Shown in pieces: positions 17,255 through 25,495 of a stretch of 64,000 nucleotides of DNA. How positions within the stretch are numbered: position 1 is the stretch's first letter; every line of letters starts with the position of its first letter. Source of the stretch: DASVXQ01 sp036392615 (GTDB lineage: Bacteria > Actinomycetota > CALGFH01); contig DASVXQ010000611.1 in the NCBI GenBank assembly GCA_036392615.1, positions 3,295 to 67,294 on the forward strand, given 5' to 3'. The position numbers were made by a program, and so were the translations under genes. Below the pieces are notes generated by a model. That model was given only the letters and a program-made list of their open reading frames with translations. It did not search any database and was not told where the DNA came from.

Positions 17255-18133
17255 GTGTCGGTCTCCCAGACAGCGGCGGCGAGACGCAGCCGCCTGGTGC
17301 CCTACCTGGCGATCGCGCCGTTCCTCGTCTACGTCACGGTCTTCCTGCTCTACCCGACGCTGATCGTGGTCGCCGGCGCGTTCACCGACGACCGCAACCG
17401 CCTGACTTCGTCGACCTTGCGGGTGCTGACCGAGGGCGTGTACCTGCGCGCCTTCGCCCGCAGCGTCGAGTTGTCCGCGGTCACCGCCGTGGCCGGCGCA
17501 GTCCTCGGCGCCCTGCTCGCGTGGGCGGTCTGGAGCGGGCCACGCGAAGGCACGCTCCGGCGGGCGGTGACCTCGGCGGCCGGGGTCCTCGCCCAGTTCG
17601 GCGGCGTCACGCTGGCCTTCGCCTTCATCGCCACCATCGGGCTGTCCGGGCTCGTGACCACCTTCCTGCACGACCACATGGGCATCAACCTGTTCTCCGG
17701 CGGCGTGTGGCTGTTCGACATGCCCGGGCTCATGCTCGTCTACGTCTACTTCCAGATCCCGCTGATGGTGCTGGTGTTCCTGCCGGCCCTTGACGGCCTG
17801 CGGCCGCAGTGGCGCGAGGCAGTCGAGAGCCTGGGCGGATCGGGCTGGGACTACTGGCGCAACGTGGCTGGCCCGGTGCTGTTCCCGGCGTTCATGGGCG
17901 CGACCCTGCTGCTGTTCGCCAACGCCTTCTCGGCCTACGCGACCGCTGCGGCGCTGGTCTCGCAGGGCAGCCCGATCGTGCCGCTCAAGATCCGCGGGTT
18001 CCTCACCAGCGAGGTGATCCTCGGCCAGCAGAACCTCGGCAAGGCCCTCGGCTTCGGCATGATCGTCGTCGTCGCCGTGGTGATGACTCTCTACGCGCTG
18101 ATCCAGCGCCGTGCGGCGAGGTGGCTCAGGTGA
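17255..18133 (+). CDS. ABC transporter permease (importer, first subunit)
   Basis: The GTG at 17255 gives 292 residues with about six helices and the EAA loop EAVESLGGSGWDYWRNVAGP that contacts the ATPase. It follows the binding protein by 5 bp and overlaps the next permease by 4 bp (GTGA). It is PotB-like in length and layout. Confidence 0.9.
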   Translation: MSVSQTAAARRSRLVPYLAIAPFLVYVTVFLLYPTLIVVAGAFTDDRNRLTSSTLRVLTEGVYLRAFARSVELSAVTAVAGAVLGALLAWAVWSGPREGTLRRAVTSAAGVLAQFGGVTLAFAFIATIGLSGLVTTFLHDHMGINLFSGGVWLFDMPGLMLVYVYFQIPLMVLVFLPALDGLRPQWREAVESLGGSGWDYWRNVAGPVLFPAFMGATLLLFANAFSAYATAAALVSQGSPIVPLKIRGFLTSEVILGQQNLGKALGFGMIVVVAVVMTLYALIQRRAARWLR

Positions 18134-19005
18134 CCGCGCCCGCGCCGGACGCGCTGGCACCGTCGACCGCTTCGGCCCCGCCGGGGGCGTCGGGCACGCC
18201 GGAGCGAGCGCGGGCGCTGCGGGGCAGCCGCCGGCGGACCATGTGGCGCTGGCTGGTGCTGCTCGCCTTTGGCATCTTCTTCCTGCTGCCGCTGGTGGCG
18301 ATGCTCGAGTTCTCGACGCGCGGCGGCGCGGCCGGCCGCAACTTCGCCGCTTGGCGGGCGATCGCGCAGGACCCTGACCTGGTGAGCGCGATCACCATCT
18401 CGCTGGAGTTGGCGGTCCTCACCGTCGCCGGGATGCTGGTCCTGCTGGTGCCGGTGGCGACCTGGGTGCACCTCCGCCTGCCGCGGGTCCGCCGGCTGAT
18501 CGAGTTCATCTGCCTGCTGCCGCTGACGATCCCGGCGATCGTGCTGGTGGTGGGCATCGCGCCGATCTACGCCTGGGTCGCCTACTTCTTCGGCGAGTCG
18601 CCGCTCACGCTGACCTTCGTGTACGTCATCCTGGTGCTTCCCTATGCCTACCGCGCCATCGACAACGGGCTCGGCGCGATCGACCTCCGCACGCTCGCCG
18701 AGGCGGCGCGGAGCCTCGGCGCCGGCTGGCCGACCGTGCTCACGCGGGTGGTGGTGCCGAACATTCGAGGGGCGCTGGTCTCGGCCTCGTTCCTTTCGGT
18801 CGCGCTGGTGCTCGGCGAGTTCACGATCGCGTCGCTGCTGAACTTCAACAACCTCCAGGTGACCATCAACCTGCTCGGCAAGCGAGACGCCGCCGTCTCG
18901 GTCGCGGTGTCGCTGGCCAGCCTGGTGTTCGCGTTCGTCCTGCTGCTCGCGCTCTCGTTCGTCGGGCGACGGCGTTCGTCGTCCGGCGTCACCGAGGAGG
19001 GGTAG
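18130..19005 (+). CDS. ABC transporter permease (importer, second subunit)
   Basis: It starts at GTG 18130, overlapping the previous stop; 291 residues. A Pro/Ala-rich cytoplasmic leader of about 35 residues precedes six helices. The EAA loop is LAEAARSLGAGWPTVLTRVV. It pairs with the upstream permease in the membrane. The ATPase gene begins directly after its stop. Confidence 0.9.
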   Translation: MTAPAPDALAPSTASAPPGASGTPERARALRGSRRRTMWRWLVLLAFGIFFLLPLVAMLEFSTRGGAAGRNFAAWRAIAQDPDLVSAITISLELAVLTVAGMLVLLVPVATWVHLRLPRVRRLIEFICLLPLTIPAIVLVVGIAPIYAWVAYFFGESPLTLTFVYVILVLPYAYRAIDNGLGAIDLRTLAEAARSLGAGWPTVLTRVVVPNIRGALVSASFLSVALVLGEFTIASLLNFNNLQVTINLLGKRDAAVSVAVSLASLVFAFVLLLALSFVGRRRSSSGVTEEG

Positions 19006-20070
19006 ATGGGATATCTGGAGCTGCGCGACCTCGAGAAGTCGTTCGGCGGCGTCCTCGCGCTTGACGGCCTGAGCCTCGACCTCGCCGCGGGCGAACTGGT
19101 CAGCCTGCTCGGCCCGAGCGGCTGCGGCAAGACTACGGCGCTGCGGATCGTCGCCGGCTTCGAGACCCCGGACCGCGGAAGTGTCGTGGTCGACGGCAGG
19201 GACATGACCCGGGTGCCGGCCAACCGCCGCGACATGGGCATGGTCTTCCAGGCCTACAGCCTGTTCCCGAACATGACCGCGCTCGGCAACATCCAGTTCG
19301 GGCTGCGCATACGCGAGGTCGCCTCCGCGGACCGGAAGCGGCGCGCCGACGAGCTGCTCGAGCTGGTCGGCCTGTCGCCGCACGCCGGCAAGTACCCTCA
19401 CCAGCTTTCCGGCGGTCAACAGCAGCGGGTGGCGCTCGTCCGCGCCCTGGCCATCCAGCCGAAGATCCTGCTGCTGGACGAGCCGCTGTCCGCGCTGGAT
19501 GCCAAGGTCCGGGTCACGCTCAGGGACGAGATCCGCCGCATCCAGAGCGAGCTGGGCATCACCACCCTGTTCGTCACCCACGATCAGGAAGAGGCGCTGG
19601 CGCTCTCCGACCGCGTCGGGGTCATGTCGGAGGGTCGCATCGAGCAGCTCGACACGCCGGCCCGCGTGTACCGGGAGCCGGCGACGCCGTTCGTCGCGCA
19701 GTTCGTCGGCGTGACCAACGCGCTCGACGGGCTCGCCGACGGCGACGGTGTGCTGATTGGCGGCCACCGCCTGCCCGCGAGCGCCGCGGCCGGTCACCCG
19801 CGGGGCGCGGCGGTCCGGCTGATCGTGCGGCCCGAGGAGATCGGCCTGTCGCCGGTCGAGAACGGCGGCGTAGCCTCGGACGGCAGGCTGGCGGGGACGA
19901 TCGTCACCCAGAGCTTCCTCGGCGCGGTGATGCGGCTGACCGTGCGCCTGGAGGGCGACGGGCAGGTCCTTCGGGTGGACGTGCCGTCGCTGGAGGCGGA
20001 GCGGCACGCGGCGGGGAGCAGGGTCGCGATCGACCTCGCCAGCCGCTCGCCGATCGTGGTCGCCGCCTAG
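19006..20070 (+). CDS. ABC transporter ATP-binding protein (PotA/FbpC-like)
   Basis: ATG 19006 has a GAGGAGGGG ribosome site overlapping the previous stop; 354 residues. Walker A is GPSGCGKTT, signature LSGGQQQRVA, Walker B ILLLDEP, switch His in FVTHDQEEAL. A C-terminal TOBE domain (from about 245) is typical of PotA/FbpC/MalK-like importers. It powers the importer encoded just upstream and completes the operon. Confidence 0.92.
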   Translation: MGYLELRDLEKSFGGVLALDGLSLDLAAGELVSLLGPSGCGKTTALRIVAGFETPDRGSVVVDGRDMTRVPANRRDMGMVFQAYSLFPNMTALGNIQFGLRIREVASADRKRRADELLELVGLSPHAGKYPHQLSGGQQQRVALVRALAIQPKILLLDEPLSALDAKVRVTLRDEIRRIQSELGITTLFVTHDQEEALALSDRVGVMSEGRIEQLDTPARVYREPATPFVAQFVGVTNALDGLADGDGVLIGGHRLPASAAAGHPRGAAVRLIVRPEEIGLSPVENGGVASDGRLAGTIVTQSFLGAVMRLTVRLEGDGQVLRVDVPSLEAERHAAGSRVAIDLASRSPIVVAA

Positions 20071-20085
20071 GGCAGGGGCGGCGCG

Positions 20086-20260
20086 TCACACCGAGGCGGT
20101 CAGGCGTGCGAGCGCCCGCTGGCGCCGGCGCTCGGTCCTCGCGACCTCGTTGAAGGTGTAGAAGTGGAAGCCGGCGACGCCGTCGGCGGGGTCGGCCAGG
20201 CTCGGCGCCAGCCCTCGACCAGCGGGCCGGGGCGGTAGCCGCCGGCGCGGAGGAGCAAGG
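20086..20260 (-). pseudogene. 3' remnant of a methylenetetrahydrofolate reductase gene
   Basis: Reading leftward, LADPADGVAGFHFYTFNEV matches the conserved C-terminus of MetF-type reductases. Upstream, GYRPGPLVEG belongs to the same protein but lies in another frame, so there is a frameshift near 20210. Nothing of the catalytic barrel remains. It sits between the importer operon and tRNA-like repeat B and is probably a breakpoint relic. The call rests on motif recognition only. Confidence 0.5.
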
Positions 20261-20411
20261 GAGCAGCAAACCGACGCTGCAATGACGGTGACCGACCGGT
20301 GCGAAGCGTGAGGGACCAGGAGCGAGCCAGACGGCCCTTCAGCGCGCTGAGCTGCCAATCCTTCACGATGGCTCATGGTCGTTCCGGGTTGTCACAGCAG
20401 GTCGCGCGGGG

Positions 20412-20540
20412 GAGTCCTCCGCATGGCATGCAAGGGGTCAGGGGTTCAAGTCCCCTCAGCTCCACCACGAACCCCCGGTTAGACCGTACGCGGCGGTTGG
20501 AGGACGTTGCTCGTCAGGGCTTGTTGTCAGCAAGTCACTG
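20412..20540 (+). repeat. Repeat B: 3' half of tRNA-Ala(GGC) plus shared flank
   Basis: The anticodon-loop-to-CCA part spans 20423-20466 with T-arm AGGGG-TTCAAGT-CCCCT and acceptor CAGCTCCA-CCA. Its right flank matches repeat A to about 20540, and a second shared block (AACTCGATTCGGG) recurs near 20608 and near 15862. Its left flank GAGTCCTCCGCATGGCATGC is shared with repeat C. No 5' half of a tRNA is present. Confidence 0.8.
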
Positions 20541-20680
20541 CGCACCAGCACCCTGACTCGGCCCTACGAGTGTGGGACGTGGTCGTAGACCGGCACCATC
20601 GCCGCGGCGAACTCGATTCGGGCCAGCCATTGACGAGCAGGCCCGCGAGCCCAACGTCGGGACCCGGTCCCAGGCGCACT

Positions 20681-21103
20681 CTAGCGAGTGTGAACCTCGA
20701 ACCAGACGGTCTTACCATCGTCATGCCCCTCGCCGTCGACATTGGCATCGACGCCCCAGCGGGTGGCGAGCGCGGCCACCAGTCCAAGCCCCCGGCCACT
20801 CTCAGTATCCCCGCTAGCAAGCCCACCCAGCTCGGGAAGCTGCGGGCTGGTGTCGTGGACCTCGACGCGGACGACGTCGTCACCCGAGCAGACGACCAGG
20901 CCGACACCGACCGTCGTCGCGGGAGTGTGGGCGATCGCGTTGGTGACCAACTCGCCGGCCAGCAGCACGACCACCTCGATCAGGGCGTCAAGCCCCCAGC
21001 CGTGCAGCGTTGCCTCAACGAACCGCCTGGCCGCCTTGGCGCTGGTAGGGGCATGGGGAAGCTGGACGCTCGTCCGCGCTGCTGGGCTGCTTGCGCCGGC
21101 CAC
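20681..21103 (-). CDS. RsbW-like ATP-binding protein (HATPase_c_2, anti-sigma-factor-type kinase domain)
   Basis: 140 residues. Motifs of the GHKL fold are visible: LAGELVTNAIAHT (N box), VEVHDTSPQLP (G1), GRGLGLVAALATRWG (G2). Proteins of this size act as anti-sigma factors or serine kinases of anti-anti-sigma factors. It lies directly downstream of an SpoIIE phosphatase on the same strand, the usual partner-switching pairing. No STAS protein or sigma factor is encoded next to them. Confidence 0.85.
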   Translation of the reverse strand: MAGASSPAARTSVQLPHAPTSAKAARRFVEATLHGWGLDALIEVVVLLAGELVTNAIAHTPATTVGVGLVVCSGDDVVRVEVHDTSPQLPELGGLASGDTESGRGLGLVAALATRWGVDANVDGEGHDDGKTVWFEVHTR

Positions 21104-21151
21104 TCCATCGCCCCGTCCCCATGGGCTCGACTGCCCGCTTGCTGGGTGAGG

Positions 21152-22246
21152 CTACCCCGCGGCGGGCACGATGAACTCGATCGCGGCAATATCATCGCGG
21201 AGCGGTTCGGGCCGGCGCGCGTTGAGCCGCTCATGCAGCAAGGCGAACTCGCCCTGGACGACCAACCCGAGAACCTCCCGGTCGCCCAGGCCGCCCAGCC
21301 GCCCGTAGGCTTCCAGCAGCCCATCGGTGTAGACCAAGACCCGAAAGCCCGGCGCGAGCGCGACCTCCCGCTCTTCGATCACCGGATGCTCGACCAGGCC
21401 GAGCAGCGGCCCCGTCGGTGACAACTGGCCGTCACCGCCACCGCCGGCGTCGCCGTCCCCGCCGGCGGTGGCGGTGGCGGTGCCGTCGTTGAGTAGATGG
21501 CCGGGCAGGTGGCCAGCGTTGGCGTAGCGCAGCACCCCCTCGCCGTAGCGGGCCACAAACACTGTCGCCAGGGCCTCCCCCGACGGGTCTGCCCATAGCA
21601 GGGCGTTGCCCAGCGCCAGCGCATCGCCCAGCCGCATGCCCGCGAGCGCGGCCGTCAGCACCAGATCCTTCAGCCGCAGGGCCTTGACCGCCGCCTCCAA
21701 GCCGTGGCCGGTGACGTCGCCGATCACAAACCAGACCACCTCGCCGGCCGTGGCGGTCCCCAGGAAGTCGCCGCCGACCACGCCTTCGGCCGGGTGAAAC
21801 AGCGTCCGCAGCAAGACCCCACCCGGGGTCTCCAGGTTCTCGGCGCCAAGACGCGTGGCGACGGTGCTGGCAAGCTCTGCCTCCTGATGGGCGCGCTCGC
21901 GCTGCTGTTGGGCGTAGTCGGCTTCGGTTTCGATCAGCCCAGCGAGCCGGTGGAAGCGCCGGATCCAGGCCAGTGAGGCCAGCAGTGGCACGACCGCCAC
22001 CAGCCAAAACCAGTCGGCCGGCGCAGTGCGGCCCTCGATGGTCTTGGCGACCAGCAGCGGGACCAGGCTGAGCAGCAGCGCGCCAGCCAGGCCGTCCTTG
22101 GCAGCCAGCGAGCGCCACTGGGCCGCTTGGAGCCCACGGCGCTCGACCGCCACGGCGCGGTGGTAGGCGCGCCGCGCCCCGGCCAGCCACGACACCGAGC
22201 CGGCCAGAAACCCCACCGCCGCCAGCGAGAACAGCACACGGTTCAT
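21152..22246 (-). CDS. Membrane-anchored SpoIIE/PP2C-type serine phosphatase
   Basis: ATG 22246 gives 364 residues and puts the first helix at the N-terminus (NRVLFSLAAVGFLAGSVSWLAG). Two further helices at about 50-85 follow, then a short coiled coil, and the PP2C domain: GGVLLRTLFHPAEGVVGGDF, WFVIGDVTGHGLEAA (metal Asp), RYANAGHLPGHLL, LVYTDGLLE. A Gly/Asp-rich insert (GGDGDAGGGGDG) lies before the last strand. It probably dephosphorylates an anti-anti-sigma protein, opposing the RsbW-like kinase. A broken copy of its 5' region lies near 24.1 kb. Confidence 0.88.
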   Translation of the reverse strand: MNRVLFSLAAVGFLAGSVSWLAGARRAYHRAVAVERRGLQAAQWRSLAAKDGLAGALLLSLVPLLVAKTIEGRTAPADWFWLVAVVPLLASLAWIRRFHRLAGLIETEADYAQQQRERAHQEAELASTVATRLGAENLETPGGVLLRTLFHPAEGVVGGDFLGTATAGEVVWFVIGDVTGHGLEAAVKALRLKDLVLTAALAGMRLGDALALGNALLWADPSGEALATVFVARYGEGVLRYANAGHLPGHLLNDGTATATAGGDGDAGGGGDGQLSPTGPLLGLVEHPVIEEREVALAPGFRVLVYTDGLLEAYGRLGGLGDREVLGLVVQGEFALLHERLNARRPEPLRDDIAAIEFIVPAAG

Positions 22247-22607
22247 GCCAGCAATCCTAGAATCCAGCACGTCCTGGAGACGACATCGAGGTGATGACGG
22301 CACACCGTCGCCCAGGGCAGCCTGCTCTGCTCGGATCCCGTGCCCCCGCGCTACTCACGCCAGGCGGATCCGTCTCCGAAAAGCAACGGCCGCAGGGTCA
22401 GGGCGACCAGCACAACCACGACTGGATGCCAGGGCCATGGCATTGGACCCAGGGCAGCCAACCGGCTGACTATAAGCGATAAAGGCGGATCGAGCCGGAC
22501 GGCATCACGATCGCGGCCACGATCGCCGACGCCGGCTCGGCCTCGCGGTTGACGCTGGCGGCGGCAACGTCGCCCTGTAGGAGCTCGAGAGCCACGGCAT
22601 CTATCGT
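22247..22607. other. Gap upstream of the SpoIIE gene
   Basis: No convincing gene. The stretch at 22365-22397 resembles 24244-24275, so this region belongs to the block that was duplicated and then decayed near 24.1 kb. It should hold the SpoIIE promoter on the minus strand. Confidence 0.35.
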
Positions 22608-23065
22608 CTAGGGCGTATCCGATGGTCCTAGGTGGCACAGGTCGCGGAACGCCTCGGGCCGGTGCTGGGGGTGGACCCGGTTCATCCGCTCCAGCTGGCG
22701 GATCCACGAGGAGCCCTCGACGCGGAACACCCCATAGGGACGCAGACCCCGGTCGACCAGCGGATGCCCCTGCAGCGCCTCGTCATTGGGCGGCCCCCAC
22801 TGCCACGCCGCCACCCGTCAAGCGGACCAGCACCACCGGGTCGGCGGTATCAAGGTCCACTACACGGTCCAGGTGCCATCCCATCCAGGGGTCGGCACGT
22901 CCAGCAGGTAGGCCAACAGCAGCCGGCCCTCATCGGCCAGCGCGAACCGCCAGCGGCGCTCCTACCGACGGGGGGTGGCGCCCCGGTGAGCTCGACCACG
23001 CGGTCGTGGCGGTCGACGGTGTACATGCGGGCAGCTTCGGCCTGCTGCCACGGCTGGTCAAGCAA
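22608..23065 (-). pseudogene. Broken gene for a conserved hypothetical protein
   Basis: Pieces of one protein lie in different frames on the minus strand: MYTVDRHDRVVELTGAPPP, then LLLAYLLDVPTPGWDGTW, then WGPPNDEALQGHPLVDRGL and SSWIRQLERMNRVHPQHRP. I recall this pattern from small conserved actinobacterial hypothetical proteins (about 150 residues). At least two frameshifts and a lost C-terminus make it non-functional. The function of the family is unknown to me. Confidence 0.55.
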
Positions 23066-23129
23066 GCCACAAGAAGCAGGCCGGCCAGCACCACCCCGGC
23101 GCGGTCGTTGCCGGTCGAAGGCAGGTGGG

Positions 23130-23252
23130 TCAGCGTGCCAGGAGGTTGAGCAGCACGGTCAGCACGACCGAGGCCACCACCGAGCAGAGGATCATCAGCA
23201 GGCACCCCAGCCAGCCGCCCAACGGCCGTATCTGTATTCGTCCAGGTCGCAT
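23130..23252 (-). CDS. 40-residue single-pass membrane protein
   Basis: ATG 23252 has a strong ribosome site (GGAGGAG, 9 bases upstream). The product has a basic start (MRPGRIQIR), then LGGWLGCLLMILCSVVASVV and a short Leu-rich end. It is just a membrane helix with a GGWLGC motif. Short proteins of this design recur in actinobacteria, but I cannot name a function. It is easy to miss by gene finders because of its length. Confidence 0.6.
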   Translation of the reverse strand: MRPGRIQIRPLGGWLGCLLMILCSVVASVVLTVLLNLLAR

Positions 23253-23364
23253 GCGTGGCTGCTCCTCCAACTTCCGCTGAGCCGACCGGTCGACCCCGAC
23301 CGCGTCGCGGCACAGCGGTCGAGGCCCCAGTGGAATCGGTCATAAGAGGTCCCTTTTCGTGGCT

Positions 23365-23401
23365 GCAGCCGGGCGCGGTTGTGATGATCGCGCCCGGCTG
23401 C
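23365..23401 (-). terminator. Perfect 13-bp hairpin after the 101-residue membrane protein gene
   Basis: GCAGCCGGGCGCG (23365-23377) pairs perfectly with CGCGCCCGGCTGC (23389-23401) across an 11-base loop. It lies downstream of the gene ending at 23448 and before the 40-residue gene. No T-tract follows, as is common for actinobacterial terminators. Confidence 0.6.
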
Positions 23402-23447
23402 CGTCACGGTCATGTGGTGTGCCGGCTATCGGCGGGAGCCGTCGGTA

Positions 23448-23753
23448 TCAGCGGCCGTCGTCGTAGGGCTCACGGCTGCCGGACTTGGCCAGCCCGCGGG
23501 CCACCATGTAGCCGATGGTCAGCAGGGTGATGAACCACCAGGCCTTGTCGGCCCGGAAGTAGTCAGGGCGCTGGCCATCCTGGCCGGTCTTGACCAGGAA
23601 CGAGGCCAGCAGAATGCCCAGGGACACCACCACGTAGGCGTAGAACTCGGTGGTCTTGAACGCGGCCTTGGTCTCGGTGCTGAGACGGCGCGCCAAGCTG
23701 GGCCGGTCCGTCCCGGCAGCCGAGCCGGTCGTGCGGCGAAGCTCTGCGTCCAT
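23448..23753 (-). CDS. Small two-helix membrane protein
   Basis: ATG 23753 is preceded by AAAGGA; 101 residues. Two helices are evident: FYAYVVVSLGILLASFLV and AWWFITLLTIGYMVARGL, followed by AKSGSR. The N-terminal 35 residues are polar. The pattern occurs in many actinobacterial genomes as an uncharacterised membrane protein; no function can be given. Confidence 0.75.
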   Translation of the reverse strand: MDAELRRTTGSAAGTDRPSLARRLSTETKAAFKTTEFYAYVVVSLGILLASFLVKTGQDGQRPDYFRADKAWWFITLLTIGYMVARGLAKSGSREPYDDGR

Positions 23754-24059
23754 GCTGGATCCTTTCTGTTGTGGCGGTTGTGCAGCCCAGGTCGCATGAC
23801 CCGAGCACAGGGCTGTAACCCGTGCAGACGGGTCCTCAAGCGAACGGTGGCTTCCTTCAGCCATGCTTGGACAGCGCCTCATCACGGCGCCGCATGGATA
23901 GACCAGGAACGGGTTGCGGAGACCTTCCGCGAGATGCAGGACGGGGTCTTGGCCCTGCCGGCTGCCGGGCAGATCGTCCCGGCAGCCCTGGCCTAACCCC
24001 GCTGACCACCGGCAAACCTCTCGACCGCATTCCCTTTCGGCCGTGGCCGCGTTGCTGCC
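23754..24059. other. Degenerate gap upstream of the membrane protein gene
   Basis: No intact gene. Codon bias is weak on all frames. It should contain the promoter of the minus-strand gene at 23753. Confidence 0.35.
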
Positions 24060-24280
24060 CGGGTGGTCGGCTACCGACACCGGGACGAGGTCTAGCAAGA
24101 GCGCCCCAGCCAGCCCGTCCTTGGCAGCCAGCGACCAATCCCAGAAGTCAGCGCCCGGGAAGTGGCACCGACGGATCACGGCCACTGTCACCGAGGTCAG
24201 CTTGCTCTGCGCGATCCTGTGCCCCGCACCGCTTCTGCGGGATGCATCCGCCTCCCGAAAGGGACGGCCGCAGGCCCTTG
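24060..24280 (-). pseudogene. Decayed duplicate of the SpoIIE gene's 5' region
   Basis: The minus strand encodes SLAAKDGLAGALLLDLVPV, nearly the same as the SLAAKDGLAGALLLSLVPL of the intact SpoIIE protein (22043-22122). Farther upstream, 24244-24275 matches the upstream flank 22365-22397. The spacing between the two matches is about 140 bp shorter here, so an internal deletion occurred. No phosphatase domain remains. Confidence 0.6.
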
Positions 24281-24531
24281 TCGAGGTGCTCAGGGTGCGC
24301 AGCAGGCTGATCGCCCGGCCCTGGAGCGCGCCGCCGGACTCACCCGACAAGGTCCAGGAGGCCAGACGGTCGAGGCTCAGCGAGGCGCCATCCCAGCTCC
24401 TGCCGTAGCCGCTCTGCGAGGGATGGTTTGCCGTCGCAGCCGCTGGTTACGCAGGACAGGCCCGGCAGGAGCTGGCTGATGTGAAAGGACCCTGTCCCCG
24501 TCCTTTCCGGACGCACTGGGAGGGTTCCTTC

Positions 24532-24672
24532 ATGGCACGGCAATCTGTCGGCCTGGCCGGGCTCGCCCGCGCACCGGACCGCCCGGGGGCGCTTCGCCGG
24601 CCGCAACGCCTGACCAACGGCGCCATCGCCGCCGCTCGCTTCATCCAGGATCAGGAACGGAGAGGGCCATGA
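24532..24672 (+). CDS. Possible 46-residue leader protein coupled to the next gene
   Basis: ATG 24532 follows GGAGGG, and its stop overlaps the next ATG as ATGA (24669-24672). The product is basic and Ala/Arg-rich with no recognisable domain. The coupling argues for translation; the composition argues for chance. Confidence 0.35.
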   Translation: MARQSVGLAGLARAPDRPGALRRPQRLTNGAIAAARFIQDQERRGP

Positions 24673-25235
24673 GCACAACATCCATGGATAGCACTGTCGC
24701 ACGGACGCTCCACGACGTCGGCTTGGCGGCCTGGTTCGGCGGTTCACTGATGGGCGCGGCCGGACTCAACGGTGCCGCTACGGCGGTCGAGGACCCCAAC
24801 CAGCGTCTGCGCGTCGCCAACACCGGCTGGGCGCGCTGGACCCCGCTCAATCTAACCGGGATCGCCGCGCACCTGGCGGGCGGCGCGGTGCTGACGGGGG
24901 CGAACAAGGGCCGGCTCGCCGGCCAGCGGGGCGTTGCCACGACCAGCATCGTCAAGACCGCGCTGACCGTCGCCGCGCTCGGCGCGACCGCCTACGCCCG
25001 CCTGCTCGGCCGGAAGCTCGAGCAGGCCAGCAATGTCCCCGTCGAGGGTGGCACCACCCCGAGCCCCACCACGCCCGACGACGTGGCCGGCGCCCAGCGG
25101 CGGCTCACCGTACTGCAGTGGGTGATCCCAGCCCTGACCGGTGCGGTGCTGGTCGTCAACGCGCGCATGGGCGAGCAACAGCGACCCGTCCAGGTCACCA
25201 AGGGCTTCTTCCGGCGGCTGCTCCCGAGTCGCTAA
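24669..25235 (+). CDS. Conserved membrane protein of unknown function
   Basis: 188 residues from ATG 24669. Hydrophobic segments lie near 12-32 (VGLAAWFGGSLMGAAGL), 58-75, 85-105 and 148-165. The N-terminal TVARTLHDVGLAAWFGG pattern is familiar from actinobacterial membrane proteins without known function. No motif suggests catalysis. Confidence 0.75.
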   Translation: MSTTSMDSTVARTLHDVGLAAWFGGSLMGAAGLNGAATAVEDPNQRLRVANTGWARWTPLNLTGIAAHLAGGAVLTGANKGRLAGQRGVATTSIVKTALTVAALGATAYARLLGRKLEQASNVPVEGGTTPSPTTPDDVAGAQRRLTVLQWVIPALTGAVLVVNARMGEQQRPVQVTKGFFRRLLPSR

Positions 25236-25320
25236 CCGGTCCGCTGGAGAGAAGGTCATGTCAGGAGAGCCGCGGTTGTGGGCGGCCGCGGCGGCGGGGC
25301 CAGCCGCCGCCGCGGGCTTT

Positions 25321-25412
25321 CATGCGCTGGCCGCGCTCCACGGCTGCAGAAGCTCCCCCAGGTCATCTGTGGCTTCTTCCAGGACCCGAACCTGCGCTAC
25401 ATCACTGAATGA
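25321..25412 (+). mobile_element. IS630-family transposase, C-terminal tail only
   Basis: RLQKLPQVICGFFQDPNLRY followed by ITE and a stop (25410-25412) is the usual end of IS630/DDE_3 transposases of this type. ALAALH just before it is in another frame, so the relic is frameshifted. A second IS630 relic ends at 26432; the intact HXXEE gene lies between them. Confidence 0.65.
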
Positions 25413-25495
25413 GAGTCCACCTATCTATTTACGCTCGGCTTAGGAAGATGAGGACAGGAGGTTATGCTCAACGCCCGGCAAGCAGAGGAGGCAGC

